This document shows positions 1 through 7,733 of a stretch of 37,756 bases of DNA, piece by piece. The stretch is from Williamsia sp. 1135 (lineage in GTDB: Bacteria; Actinomycetota; Actinomycetes; Mycobacteriales; Mycobacteriaceae), in the NCBI RefSeq assembly GCF_002095395.1, contig NZ_MJEI01000061.1, positions 1-37,756 of the forward strand. Reading direction: 5' to 3'. Positions within the stretch are counted from its first letter, which is position 1. The number at the start of each line of letters is the position of its first letter. Position numbers and translations under genes: made by a program. The notes beneath the pieces were generated by a model. That model did no database searches. It was not told where the DNA came from and saw nothing but the letters and a program-made list of their open reading frames with translations.

Positions 1-162
1 AAACCGGCTAGACAAGCCGACGCCGAACCGGCCAACTACGTTCAAATTGCAACAGCCCGAATATGCCCTTCGAGCCCGCTGAGGGGGACGATCTCAGGGA
101 GACGGACCGCTGATTCCGTGCTGAAAATGACGATCTCGGGACCACCGACAATTCGCCCCAAT

Positions 163-180
163 CGCGCTCCGCGGAGCGCG
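163..180. repeat. 18-bp perfect palindrome
   Basis: The sequence CGCGCTCCGCGGAGCGCG reads identically on both strands. It lies 40 bases upstream of the first gene. It could be a regulator site or part of a terminator for a gene outside the window. No T-tract follows, so a classical intrinsic terminator is unlikely. Confidence 0.5.
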
Positions 181-195
181 GTAGGCGCCAAGCGC

Positions 196-224
196 GCATG
201 CCAGCGCTTCCACCCCTGGCATGC
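196..224 (+). promoter_or_regulatory. Hairpin covering the first candidate start codon
   Basis: GCATGCCAG at 196-204 pairs perfectly with CTGGCATGC at 216-224 around an 11-base loop. The right arm contains the ATG at 221. No Shine-Dalgarno sequence precedes that ATG. A GTG at 233 has GGAG at 226-229, although the spacing is short. The hairpin might occlude the ATG, or the real start might be the GTG. The pairing is seen directly; the effect on translation is inferred. Confidence 0.4.
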
Positions 225-925
225 TGGAGCGAGTGGATGCCTTTTGGAACTTCGTCGGCAACTACTGGTGGCTGGTGTTCGTCTTCGGAGGCACGGTCGG
301 CGGTGCGTTCAAGGCGGTCGGTGCTGCCAACGAGCGGCGGGCGCAGCGCCGGCAGGAGCGGTACCGGCTCAAACAGCAGGCAAAGATCGCCGAAGCCGAG
401 GCTTTGGGCAAGCGCCGCGTCGACGTCGCCGCGGTGAAGCGGGACATCGCCAAGTCGATGGATGAGCACAATCAGACCGACGCGCGGTGGTTCGCCTACG
501 AGACCGATGCCGCGACCCTCTTGGACTATCCGATGATGATCGATCTGCGCGACCCGTTGACCATCGATTTCCACCGGGCCAAACGCCGCGCCGATCTGTT
601 GCGGCCGGAGCACGTCGACGACCTCGTCGACGACCACGAACGGCAACGCGAATACCGAGATGTGGTGCACGACTACGCCACTGCTTTCGATGTCGCCGAG
701 ACCGAGGCGAAGCGGCGCCGTAGATCCGGCTTCAGCGTCGACGAGCAGGAACGCCTATTGCGCGCACAGCGTCTGATCAATCTTGCGCAGGACCCGGGTG
801 CCAGCCCGGAGGAGCGGCGCAGCGCCTACGCGAAAGCGCGCAAAGAACTCGACGGCCTGATCGTGTTGCCGGTGGCCACCACCGAACAGCTGGAACAGCG
901 CGTCGCAGGCCAGCTGGAAAGATGA
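221..925 (+). CDS. Membrane-anchored coiled-coil hypothetical protein
   Basis: I do not recognise the family. The 234-residue protein has one hydrophobic segment near residues 9-33, rich in Trp, Phe and Gly (WNFVGNYWWLVFVFGG). A long, highly charged and probably helical cytoplasmic part follows, with Arg/Lys/Glu-rich stretches at about 38-75 and 160-215. This suggests a single-pass anchor with a coiled-coil domain. No enzyme motif is visible. The start is uncertain: ATG 221 lies in a hairpin and lacks a Shine-Dalgarno, while GTG 233 would drop only four residues. It converges with the VKOR gene, 13 bases away, so the two are unlikely to share a transcript. Coding status is supported by the long frame, the coherent membrane segment and GC-rich third positions. 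Confidence 0.75.
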   Translation: MLERVDAFWNFVGNYWWLVFVFGGTVGGAFKAVGAANERRAQRRQERYRLKQQAKIAEAEALGKRRVDVAAVKRDIAKSMDEHNQTDARWFAYETDAATLLDYPMMIDLRDPLTIDFHRAKRRADLLRPEHVDDLVDDHERQREYRDVVHDYATAFDVAETEAKRRRRSGFSVDEQERLLRAQRLINLAQDPGASPEERRSAYAKARKELDGLIVLPVATTEQLEQRVAGQLER

Positions 926-938
926 CGGCGCCCGAGCG

Positions 939-1577
939 TCAGAGCAGCGTCGACCAGTAGTACCAGAACCGCTCGGTGATCAAAGCGATCACGACGAGTA
1001 CCCACAGCACCGGGATGACGGAGTGGACCGAGACCACTCGGTCGACCACTCGCCGCCCGCGTTCGGTCGTGGCGAAATAGTCTGCGGTGCGCAGACTCAC
1101 GTACCAGAAGGAAAGCACCACGGTGACCCACACCGCCATGCAGTACGGGCACAGCGCACCGATGCGGTAGAAGCTCTGGAAGATGAGCCAGTGGACGAAT
1201 ACGAGGGCGGCGGTCAGCCCGACCTGCAGGCCGATCAGCACGAATCGCTGTGGGGTCCGGCCCATCATGACCGCGACGGCGAGCAGCGCGGCAAAGCCGG
1301 CGATTCCGAGCAGTGAGTTCGGGAATCCGAACACCGCCGCCTGGGAGGTGTCCATGATCGAGCCGCAGTTGACGACCGGGTTGATGCTGCACGACGGGAC
1401 GTAGTCCGGGTCTGATGCCAGCTCGAACTTCTCGACCGTCAAGGTGAAGGACGCGATCAACCCGATCGTGCCGCAGATCCCGAGCATCCATGGCAGGAGT
1501 CTCGGAAACAAGACCGGGGTGTCGAGGTCGATCGGCGCCCCTGAATCGGGCGTCTCCGAGTCGAGCACTGCCGCCAT
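939..1577 (-). CDS. Vitamin K epoxide reductase (VKOR) family membrane protein
   Basis: VKOR homologues in actinobacteria reoxidise DsbA-like proteins by passing electrons to quinones, so this probably supports disulfide formation outside the membrane. The 212-residue protein has about five hydrophobic segments. The active-site pair is CPYC at residues 143-146, and the loop cysteines are Cys63 and Cys71 in the stretch CSINPVVNC. These four cysteines are the family hallmark. The ATG at 1577 is preceded by AGGAGGAG at good spacing. The gene is divergent from the ketopantoate-reductase-like gene across about 120 bases. No DsbA-like partner is adjacent. Length is normal for a single-domain bacterial VKOR. 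Confidence 0.9.
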   Translation of the reverse strand: MAAVLDSETPDSGAPIDLDTPVLFPRLLPWMLGICGTIGLIASFTLTVEKFELASDPDYVPSCSINPVVNCGSIMDTSQAAVFGFPNSLLGIAGFAALLAVAVMMGRTPQRFVLIGLQVGLTAALVFVHWLIFQSFYRIGALCPYCMAVWVTVVLSFWYVSLRTADYFATTERGRRVVDRVVSVHSVIPVLWVLVVIALITERFWYYWSTLL

Positions 1578-1700
1578 CTACTCCTCCTGAACTGCCCCTA
1601 CTTCGCCCCAGTAGTTTACGCGGGCCCGGGTCCGACTGAGCTGAGCGATTGCTTAGTGTGATCCACTGAATACTTCCCCGGTGCAAAGAAGGACACGAGC

Positions 1701-2654
1701 ATGGCCAAGGTGTCGATCGTCGGTTGTGGCGCAATGGGTTCGGTGTACGCCGGACTGATGCAGGAGGCGGGTCACGGGGTGCACGGCGTCACGCTGTGGA
1801 CCGACCACGTCGCCGCTGTGAACGCCGCCGGGCTGCGTGTCTACGGCGATTCCGGCGACCGAACCGTCCGCCTGGCGTCGATGTCGACGACTGTGGACGA
1901 GATCGGCGAGTGCGACCTGGTCATCATCGCGACCAAGTCCTTCGACGCCGAGGCGGCCGCGAAGTCGGCCGCAGCACTGATCGGACCCGACACCGTGGTG
2001 CAGACGATTCAGAACGGCCTCGGTTCTCCGGATGTCGTCGCGAACTCCATCGATCCCGACCAGATCGCGGTGGGGGTGGTGGGCGGCTTCGGGGCGTCGA
2101 TCCCGACCCCGGGGCAGGCGCATCACAACGGTCGAGAGATCACCCGGTTCGGGGCGTACCGCGGGCCGTCCCGCGAACGCCTCGAGTTCGGGGCACAGGT
2201 CTGGTCGAGCGCAGGATTCAAGGTCGCGCTGTTCGATGACATTGATCAGATGGTTTGGGAGAAGCTGCTGATCAACGTCGCATTCTCCGGATCGTCGTTC
2301 CTGACGGGACTGACGATCGCGCAGATCATCAACGACCCCAAGGCGTGGCGGGTGGCTTCGGCATGCGCCCTGGAGGCACTCGACGTCGCGAATGCTCTGG
2401 GTGTGACGATCGACGTCGGTGATCCGATCGACTACATCCGCACGCTGGGCCTGCGCATCGGTGACGCGAAGCCGTCGATGCGGCTGGATGCAGAGCTCCG
2501 CCGCCGCGCCGAGGTCGATGCCATCAACGGGTCGATCGTGCGTGTCGGGGCGGAGACCGGTGTGCCGACGCCTGTGAACTCGGTGGTGGTCGATCTGGCG
2601 CACGCAGCAGGGTCCGCATACATCCACGAAGCGGACGTCACCAGGATCGGCTGA
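1701..2654 (+). CDS. panE: 2-dehydropantoate 2-reductase (ketopantoate reductase, ApbA/PanE family)
   Basis: The family reduces ketopantoate to pantoate with NADPH in pantothenate synthesis. The 317-residue protein has an N-terminal Rossmann motif GCGAMG near residues 8-13. The family signature ATKSFD falls near 76-81 and QNGLGSP near 98-104. The C-terminal helical domain carries VWEKLLIN, which includes the catalytic-type Lys. Length is typical. GAAGGA precedes the ATG. A possible promoter is TTGCTT (1649) and TACTTC (1671). Actinobacteria often carry several PanE-like paralogues, so the real substrate may be another 2-oxoacid and the symbol is provisional. The last 223 bases are overlapped on the other strand by the extended LeuB-type frame. 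Confidence 0.8.
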   Translation: MAKVSIVGCGAMGSVYAGLMQEAGHGVHGVTLWTDHVAAVNAAGLRVYGDSGDRTVRLASMSTTVDEIGECDLVIIATKSFDAEAAAKSAAALIGPDTVVQTIQNGLGSPDVVANSIDPDQIAVGVVGGFGASIPTPGQAHHNGREITRFGAYRGPSRERLEFGAQVWSSAGFKVALFDDIDQMVWEKLLINVAFSGSSFLTGLTIAQIINDPKAWRVASACALEALDVANALGVTIDVGDPIDYIRTLGLRIGDAKPSMRLDAELRRRAEVDAINGSIVRVGAETGVPTPVNSVVVDLAHAAGSAYIHEADVTRIG

Positions 2655-3790
2655 CCCTGGGCCGCCCCAGGGCAGGCGTGCTGGGGAGCGAGTGACGCGA
2701 GGGTCTGCATCAGCGATCCGCTCGTGGTCGGGACGTCGATCTCGGCCACCCGCGTCGCGATGCGGGCACTCACCTCCGCGGTGTCCACCTGCTGTCCGGC
2801 CTTGTCGCCGCCCTCGGCCAGTACGGAGGCCGCTGCGGCCTCCAGGGTCAGAGCGGCCTCGCGTTCGCCGAGTCCGGCCAGGCACAGCGCTGCGGACAGC
2901 ACTGCGGCGGTGGGATTCGCCCGGCCGGTACCGGCGATGTCCGGTGCCGAACCGTGTACCGGCTCATACATGCTGGGCGCCGATCCGGAGACGTTGAAGT
3001 TCGCACGCGCGGCCACGCCCAGGCCGCCTTGCACGACGGCTCCGAGGTCGCTGATGATGTCGCCGAACAGGTTGGGTGTCACCACCACATCGAACTGGCC
3101 CGGGTCCAGGATCAGGTGCTGGCACATCGCATCGGCGTGAACGTAGTCGTGTTCGACGTCGGGGTAGCGCTCGGCGATCTGGTCGACGATCTCTTGCCAC
3201 AGCCGGCCGGTGTAGAGCAGCACGTTCTTCTTGTGACACAGGGTCAGCCGCTTGCGACGCGCCGACGCCATCCGGAAGCCGAACTCCACGATTTCCGACG
3301 TCGCGGGGACCGTGGTGATCGAATGCTGGATTGCGATCGCGTCGGGTGTTCCGTCTTTGACCATCACGCCGCCGCCGGTGTAGATGCCCTCCGTGTTCTC
3401 CCGCAGGATCACCAGGTCGCAGTTGTCCGAGCTCACCTCGGTCACCGGGCTGACGACACCCGGGTAGAGCCGAACTGGGCGGATGTTGACCGACTGATGG
3501 AACAGGGTGCGCAGGGCCACGATGAGGCCGCGCTCGAGGACTCCGGAATCCACGCGCGGATCCCCGACGGCACCGAGCAGGATGGCGTCGTAATCACGCA
3601 GTTGCTCCGCGACCGCGGCCGGGAGGGCCTCACCGGTACGCAGGTACGCCTCGGATCCGAGGTCGAAATCCGTTGTGTGAAGCTCGAATACGAACCGATC
3701 GGCGGCGACGTTCATGGCCGCCAACGCTGAGGCCGTCACCTCGGACCCGATTCCGTCGCCGCCGATGACTGCGAGGTTGTGTGTGCTCAA
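2432..3790 (-). CDS. LeuB-type isopropylmalate/isocitrate dehydrogenase with an abnormal C-terminal tail
   Basis: This is a β-decarboxylating dehydrogenase of the LeuB/tartrate dehydrogenase group, which oxidises a 2-hydroxyacid with NAD and releases CO2. Visible family motifs are GGDGIGSEV (10-18), LLGAVGDPR (71-79), RENTEGIYTG (130-139), NLFGDIISDL (240-249) and EPVHGSAPDIAG (276-287). The usual catalytic domain ends near residue 352. The frame then continues for about 100 low-similarity residues, through the hairpin at 2655-2672 and antisense to the last 223 bases of the panE-like gene. Normal family length is about 335-360, so a stop codon has probably been lost. The start is a TTG preceded by GAAGGA at 7-base spacing. 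The substrate may be 3-isopropylmalate, but no other leu genes are nearby. Confidence 0.8.
   Translation of the reverse strand: MSTHNLAVIGGDGIGSEVTASALAAMNVAADRFVFELHTTDFDLGSEAYLRTGEALPAAVAEQLRDYDAILLGAVGDPRVDSGVLERGLIVALRTLFHQSVNIRPVRLYPGVVSPVTEVSSDNCDLVILRENTEGIYTGGGVMVKDGTPDAIAIQHSITTVPATSEIVEFGFRMASARRKRLTLCHKKNVLLYTGRLWQEIVDQIAERYPDVEHDYVHADAMCQHLILDPGQFDVVVTPNLFGDIISDLGAVVQGGLGVAARANFNVSGSAPSMYEPVHGSAPDIAGTGRANPTAAVLSAALCLAGLGEREAALTLEAAAASVLAEGGDKAGQQVDTAEVSARIATRVAEIDVPTTSGSLMQTLASLAPQHACPGAAQGQPILVTSASWMYADPAACARSTTTEFTGVGTPVSAPTRTIDPLMASTSARRRSSASSRIDGFASPMRRPSVRM
2655..2672. terminator. GC-rich hairpin between panE-like and leuB-like genes
   Basis: CCCTGGG at 2655-2661 pairs with CCCAGGG at 2666-2672 around a CCGC loop, directly after the panE-like stop codon. 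The stem works on either strand and would suit a shared terminator of two convergent genes. There is no T-tract, which is common for GC-rich actinobacteria. Its position suggests the ancestral leuB-like gene ended before it. Confidence 0.5.
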
Positions 3791-3841
3791 GCGAGTGTCC
3801 TTCTACGACTGGCTGCCGACCACCGGAAGCTCATTCTCGAT

Positions 3842-3851
3842 TGTTGCAACA
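3842..3851. promoter_or_regulatory. TGTTGCAACA palindrome upstream of the LeuB-type gene
   Basis: This perfect 10-bp palindrome lies about 50 bases upstream of the TTG start, in a locally AT-richer stretch. The core GTTGCAAC recurs upstream of the aldehyde dehydrogenase gene (23612-23619). It may be an operator. No regulator can be assigned from the sequence. Confidence 0.3.
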
Positions 3852-3973
3852 TCATTTACATTGACCAGTGCGGTCTGCTTCAGCCGGCGCGGGAAGCGGT
3901 TTCTCGAGGCCACCGGACGTCCCGGGGTGCGTTAGGCTGCGGGCGTATCCGTCACGACGAAAGATCCACGACT

Positions 3974-4753
3974 ATGAGGGCAGCGGTCACCCCCGAAGCC
4001 GAGAGTGCCATCGCTGACATAGCGCAGCGCTACTCGCTCTCCCAGGACGCAGTGTTCACCATGCTGGTCGCCGTCAACAACGGCGGCGGCACGATGGCGC
4101 AGTTCTCCATCCCCGAGCTCGGTGGGTCAGGGCAGTGGATGCGCGGCGGCATGACGATGGTCGGCAACATGTTCGACAACGGGCTCAAAGCCCGAGTCGA
4201 CGGACTGTGCCGAGAGCTCTCCCAACTGCTTGCCACCACCACGGTCTTTCCCCCGATCACCACCAACGCCCAGGGCGGCTTCTCGTCGAACAACTGGTGG
4301 CCCGCCGACCTGGGCAGCCCCAGTTCTTCCGGCGCGCAGAACGACACCCGTTACGCAATCTTCCCGAACGCACGGCGGCTTGCGATTCAAACCGGGGGCG
4401 TGACAAGGGTTTACGACACCGGCGATCACCGGATCGGTGGGGTGCAGCAACAGCAGGGCGGTCCGTCCGGTTCCGTGAACTTCACCAGTCAGTTCGGGAC
4501 TTTCGACGTATCCAGTCTGTCCGAGATCGGCGCGCAGTCGCAGGCCTCCACACACACTCCCGAACCGTCGTACGCGCCGCCGCCCCAGACGTCCCAGCCT
4601 CTGCAGGCGCCGGCGCAGCAATCCTCCGGCGCGATCGGCGACGCCGACGCCATCGTGGCAGCCATCGAGGCGCTGGCGGGCCTGCACCAGCGCGGCATCT
4701 TGTCCGACGAAGAGTTCTCCAGGAAGAAAGCGGAGTTGCTCGGCAGGCTCTGA
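3974..4753 (+). CDS. SHOCT-domain protein
   Basis: The protein is 259 residues from the ATG at 3974. An upstream GTG at 3779 would add 65 residues overlapping the LeuB start, which is unlikely. The C-terminal 35 residues (ADAIVAAIEALAGLHQRG, then LSDEEFSRKKAELL) form a clear SHOCT motif, a short helical oligomerisation module found at protein ends. A Pro/Gln/Ser-rich linker precedes it at about 190-220. The N-terminal part (about 1-70) looks helical with the conserved-looking stretch FSIPELGGSGQWMRGGMT. A middle stretch is probably β-rich. I cannot assign a function. The TIGR01777-family gene follows 75 bases downstream on the same strand, so co-transcription is possible. Confidence 0.8.
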   Translation: MRAAVTPEAESAIADIAQRYSLSQDAVFTMLVAVNNGGGTMAQFSIPELGGSGQWMRGGMTMVGNMFDNGLKARVDGLCRELSQLLATTTVFPPITTNAQGGFSSNNWWPADLGSPSSSGAQNDTRYAIFPNARRLAIQTGGVTRVYDTGDHRIGGVQQQQGGPSGSVNFTSQFGTFDVSSLSEIGAQSQASTHTPEPSYAPPPQTSQPLQAPAQQSSGAIGDADAIVAAIEALAGLHQRGILSDEEFSRKKAELLGRL

Positions 4754-4828
4754 CTGTTCGGGGACGGTGACGGACGTAACCGCTCGTTGCCCTCGTGGTG
4801 CGGTGCCTGGTGGTTATAGCCTCGGCTC

Positions 4829-5788
4829 ATGTCTCCCAGCGAAGCGAGCAGGCCGAGCACAGTCGTCATCGCAGGCGGGAACGGAGCACTGGGACGGCGA
4901 ATCGCCGATGATGTCGCCAGTCGAGGTCTGGGCGTCACCATCCTCACCCGATCCGTCGATGTCCGGTCGCCGCACCGTCAGGTCGAATGGAACGGAAGGA
5001 CTTCCGGCCCGTGGTTGTCTGCACTCGATACCGGGGCCGAGACAGCTCTCATCAATCTGGCGGGCAAGCTCGTGGACTGTCGGCCGACAGCGGCCAACAT
5101 CGCCGAACTCAGGCGCAGCCGTGTCGATCCGACGCGCGCACTCGTCGACGCGACCAGAACGCTGGAAAATCCTCTTGTGCACTGGATTCAGGCAAGCACC
5201 ACGGCCATCTGGAGCGATGCGGGGGAGTCCTGGTGTACCGAGGATTCTCCGGTCCCTGAAGGGCTGCCGCAGATGACCGGGGTGGTGGAGCCTTGGGAGC
5301 AGGCCGCAGCGGACTCGCCATGCGAGCATACCGTCATCCTGCGGACGTCGATTGTTCTCGACGCCAAATCCCCTGCTCTGCAGCGACTTACCCGGCTCGT
5401 CCGGTTCGGTCTTGGTGGACGGGTGGCCAGCGGCAGGCAGTGGGTCAGCTGGATCCATATCGATGACTGGCTGGCAATAGTGCGCTGTGCCCTCGGCCTC
5501 GACCCTGACGTGACGATTCCCGCAGGCGTTGTCGTCGCGGCGACAGACAATCCGGTGCGTAACGCGGAGTTGATGGCTTCGCTGCGTGAGCACTTGCACC
5601 GTCCACCGGCGCCACCGACTCCCGCGGCCCTCCTGAAACTCGGCGCGATCGTCCTGCGCACGGATCCTGCCCTGGGACTCACCGGACGACGTGCGCGGTC
5701 CCGGGTCCTCGCCGAACAAGGATTTCGCTTTCGATATCCCGAACTCGATGAGGCGCTCCGAGAACTGATCGGCGATCGGGCAAGATGA
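4829..5788 (+). CDS. TIGR01777-family SDR epimerase (YfcH-like, DUF1731)
   Basis: This is an atypical short-chain dehydrogenase of the YfcH/SulA-like TIGR01777 group. The Rossmann motif is seen near residues 14-22 as AGGNGALGR. NLAGK appears near 75 and RRSRV near 94-98, both family signatures. The stretch VSWIHIDDW near 210-218 is also typical. The C-terminal DUF1731-like region has LGLTGRRARSRVLAEQGFRF followed by PELDEALREL. The 319-residue length is normal. The biochemical role of the group is not established. The DUF2834 gene follows 47 bases downstream on the same strand. No adjacent gene suggests a substrate. Confidence 0.85.
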   Translation: MSPSEASRPSTVVIAGGNGALGRRIADDVASRGLGVTILTRSVDVRSPHRQVEWNGRTSGPWLSALDTGAETALINLAGKLVDCRPTAANIAELRRSRVDPTRALVDATRTLENPLVHWIQASTTAIWSDAGESWCTEDSPVPEGLPQMTGVVEPWEQAAADSPCEHTVILRTSIVLDAKSPALQRLTRLVRFGLGGRVASGRQWVSWIHIDDWLAIVRCALGLDPDVTIPAGVVVAATDNPVRNAELMASLREHLHRPPAPPTPAALLKLGAIVLRTDPALGLTGRRARSRVLAEQGFRFRYPELDEALRELIGDRAR

Positions 5789-5835
5789 ACACCGTTCGCC
5801 AAGTGAGCCACCTGTCGCACCACTGAGGAGTAATC

Positions 5836-6192
5836 ATGCCGGACACAACCACGATCGATACTTGGCGCCGCCGATCACTGGCCGCGACGTTCGTCGCCGC
5901 GTTCGTGACGCAGAACGCCATCGCCGTGCCGTACGTCAAGGAGAACGGTCCGAAGTCGGTGCTGGACTTCTTCGTCGGAGACATCCACAAGACAGTCCCC
6001 GGCCGATTCGCGATGGTCGACCTGCTCTATGTGGTTGTGGGGTTCCATCTCTGGGCGATCGTGGAAGCCAAGAAGCTTGGGATCATCCGCTGGTGGGTCG
6101 CGTCGTTCGTGATGACGTTCGGGGTGGGGATCGCCACTGCCATACCGTTTTTCCTGCTCGCCAGGGACCTCGCCGTCGAGCGACGCGGCTGA
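5836..6192 (+). CDS. DUF2834 small membrane protein
   Basis: The protein has 118 residues and about three hydrophobic segments (near 18-36, 58-76 and 88-108). The pattern of a membrane-proximal Asp in MVDLLYVVVGFHLWAIVEAK followed by a charged turn (KKLGIIRWW) matches DUF2834 proteins. Their function is unknown, though they are found in many actinobacteria. TGAGGAG lies seven bases before the ATG, a strong ribosome site. It probably follows the SDR gene in one transcript. The 3' end runs into the double-hairpin repeat element. Confidence 0.75.
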   Translation: MPDTTTIDTWRRRSLAATFVAAFVTQNAIAVPYVKENGPKSVLDFFVGDIHKTVPGRFAMVDLLYVVVGFHLWAIVEAKKLGIIRWWVASFVMTFGVGIATAIPFFLLARDLAVERRG

Positions 6193-6196
6193 AGTT

Positions 6197-6338
6197 TCGG
6201 CGCAGTAGACAGCCGGCCCCGAAACCGGAGGATCTGGCATTTCCTCCGAGTGTGGCGAGTTTCTCCGGTTGCAGCGGGAGGATGTGGCTGGTGTCGGAGG
6301 ATGTGGGATTTCCTCCGACTTTGGTCGGCGCAGTAGAC
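6197..6338. repeat. Two look-alike hairpins between 14-bp direct repeats
   Basis: The 14-mer TCGGCGCAGTAGAC occurs at 6197-6210 and again at 6325-6338. Between the copies lie two related hairpins with 9-base loops. CGGAGGA/TCCTCCG pairs at 6226-6232 and 6242-6248. GTCGGAGGA/TCCTCCGAC pairs at 6293-6301 and 6311-6319. Loops TCTGGCATT and TGTGGGATT are similar. AACCGGAG (6223-6230) can also pair with CTCCGGTT (6263-6270), an alternative fold. The element fills the gap between the convergent DUF2834 and MFS genes. It could be a bidirectional terminator, a REP-like repeat or a small non-autonomous mobile element. Confidence 0.7.
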
Positions 6339-6343
6339 GGGCG

Positions 6344-7711
6344 TCAGCGCACTTCGCGCGGCGTCAGGATCCACGCCCCCACGCCCGCGAGCGCAAAGAC
6401 CGACGACATCGTCAGCAACGTCAGGACGAAGCCGTGATCGCCGCCGCCGTAGACCGCCACCAGGGCGACACTGGCTGCGCTGCCGACGCAGAAGCCGAGA
6501 TACCGCAGCACGGTGTTGAACGCCATCGCACTGCCGGTCTCCTCCTGCGGGATGTGGGGCACGATCAGAACGGCGAGTGAGGAAAAGGTGAAGCCGCTGC
6601 CGAGCCCACCGACGCCGGTCCAGATGAGCACCCAGACGATGCTGCTGTGGGAGAGCGCCAATCCAACTGTCGAACAGATGAACACCGCGCAGCCGATCGG
6701 CAGGATGATCCTGGGGCCGAGTCGCCGGGCGGCGGCGAGTGCGAAGCGGCTCCCGGTCACGCTCATGATCGAGTAGGGCAGCAACGTCAGGCCGGCCATG
6801 ATGATCGACCGCCCCAGTCCCCACTCCTCGTTCTGCACCATGACGATGGTCAGGGTCAGCAGTGTGTACATCGCGAGCCCGGCACCGAATGCGATCAGAT
6901 TGGGTGCAGCGACTCCGGGCCGGACCGACAGGCGGAGATCGACGAGCGGATGACTGCTGCGCAGAGTCCAGATGACAAAGACCACGACCAACAGAACGCC
7001 GGCCACTGCGAGTCCGATGGTCAAGGCCGATGCCCAGCCCCAGTGATCTCCCTGACTGACGGCGAGGAGGACCCCCACCATCCCGAGTGACAGCAGCAGC
7101 GCGCCCCACCAATCAACGCGCATGCGGGTCGCCGCGGTCGATGCCGGGATGAAGCGCAGTGCCATCACCAGGGTGAACGCACTGAGCGCCGCGCCCATCC
7201 AGTAGGCCACCGATACGCCGAGATACTGAGCGACGGTAGCGGTCAGCGGATAGCCCAGGCCCGCACCGGCGACCACCGCGACCGAGAGCATCGAGACTGC
7301 GGACGGCAGCCGGCTGGCCGGAAGCACCTCCCGCGCGACGGCCAGGGCCAATGGAACCAACGCGAGGCCCACACCCTGCATGGTGCGTCCCACCACCATC
7401 ACGACGAATCCGACCTCGACAGCGGACAGGATGGATCCGATCGTGACTATGACCAGGCCGGCCAGGATCGTGGGCCTCCGCAGCGGGCCGGCGCCGAGAC
7501 GTCCGACGATGGGTGTGGCGACGGCAGCCGTCAGAAGTGTTGCGGTCAAGGCCCACTGAGCTTGGGTGATCGCGATGTCGAAGTCGTCGGCGATCGCGGG
7601 GATGAGTGGCGCGCCGAGACTGCTCACGATGGCTGTGATCGTGGTCAGCAGGCCCAGCGTGAACAGCAGGATCCCATGGCGCGGCGGCCGGGTGGCTTCC
7701 TGCGCCATCAA
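6344..7711 (-). CDS. MFS transporter (DHA2-like drug/solute exporter)
   Basis: The 455-residue protein has about 14 hydrophobic segments, typical of the DHA2 drug:proton antiporter branch. The motif-A-like loop GRLGAGPLRRPT follows segment 2 near residue 70. A motif-B-like GRTMQGVGLALVPLA occurs near 108-122 and a motif-C-like GAGLGYPL near 149-156. It presumably exports a hydrophobic compound using the proton gradient, but the substrate is unknown. The hydrolase gene lies upstream on the same strand with only 22 bases between, so the two form a likely operon. A start at the second Met (7708) is equally possible. The 3' end abuts the hairpin repeat element. Confidence 0.85.
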   Translation of the reverse strand: MMAQEATRPPRHGILLFTLGLLTTITAIVSSLGAPLIPAIADDFDIAITQAQWALTATLLTAAVATPIVGRLGAGPLRRPTILAGLVIVTIGSILSAVEVGFVVMVVGRTMQGVGLALVPLALAVAREVLPASRLPSAVSMLSVAVVAGAGLGYPLTATVAQYLGVSVAYWMGAALSAFTLVMALRFIPASTAATRMRVDWWGALLLSLGMVGVLLAVSQGDHWGWASALTIGLAVAGVLLVVVFVIWTLRSSHPLVDLRLSVRPGVAAPNLIAFGAGLAMYTLLTLTIVMVQNEEWGLGRSIIMAGLTLLPYSIMSVTGSRFALAAARRLGPRIILPIGCAVFICSTVGLALSHSSIVWVLIWTGVGGLGSGFTFSSLAVLIVPHIPQEETGSAMAFNTVLRYLGFCVGSAASVALVAVYGGGDHGFVLTLLTMSSVFALAGVGAWILTPREVR

Positions 7712-7733
7712 CGCGCAGGCGGGAACAGGGTGT

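Noticed and set aside
1-220. End of an upstream gene
   Set aside because: The region is open in some frames but shows no family motif or coherent composition; I see only the palindrome and hairpin.
1653-2885. 410-codon minus-strand open frame opposite the panE-like gene
   Set aside because: It is Arg/Gly/Asp-rich with no family motif, and overlaps two well-supported genes. It is a typical antisense artefact of high GC.
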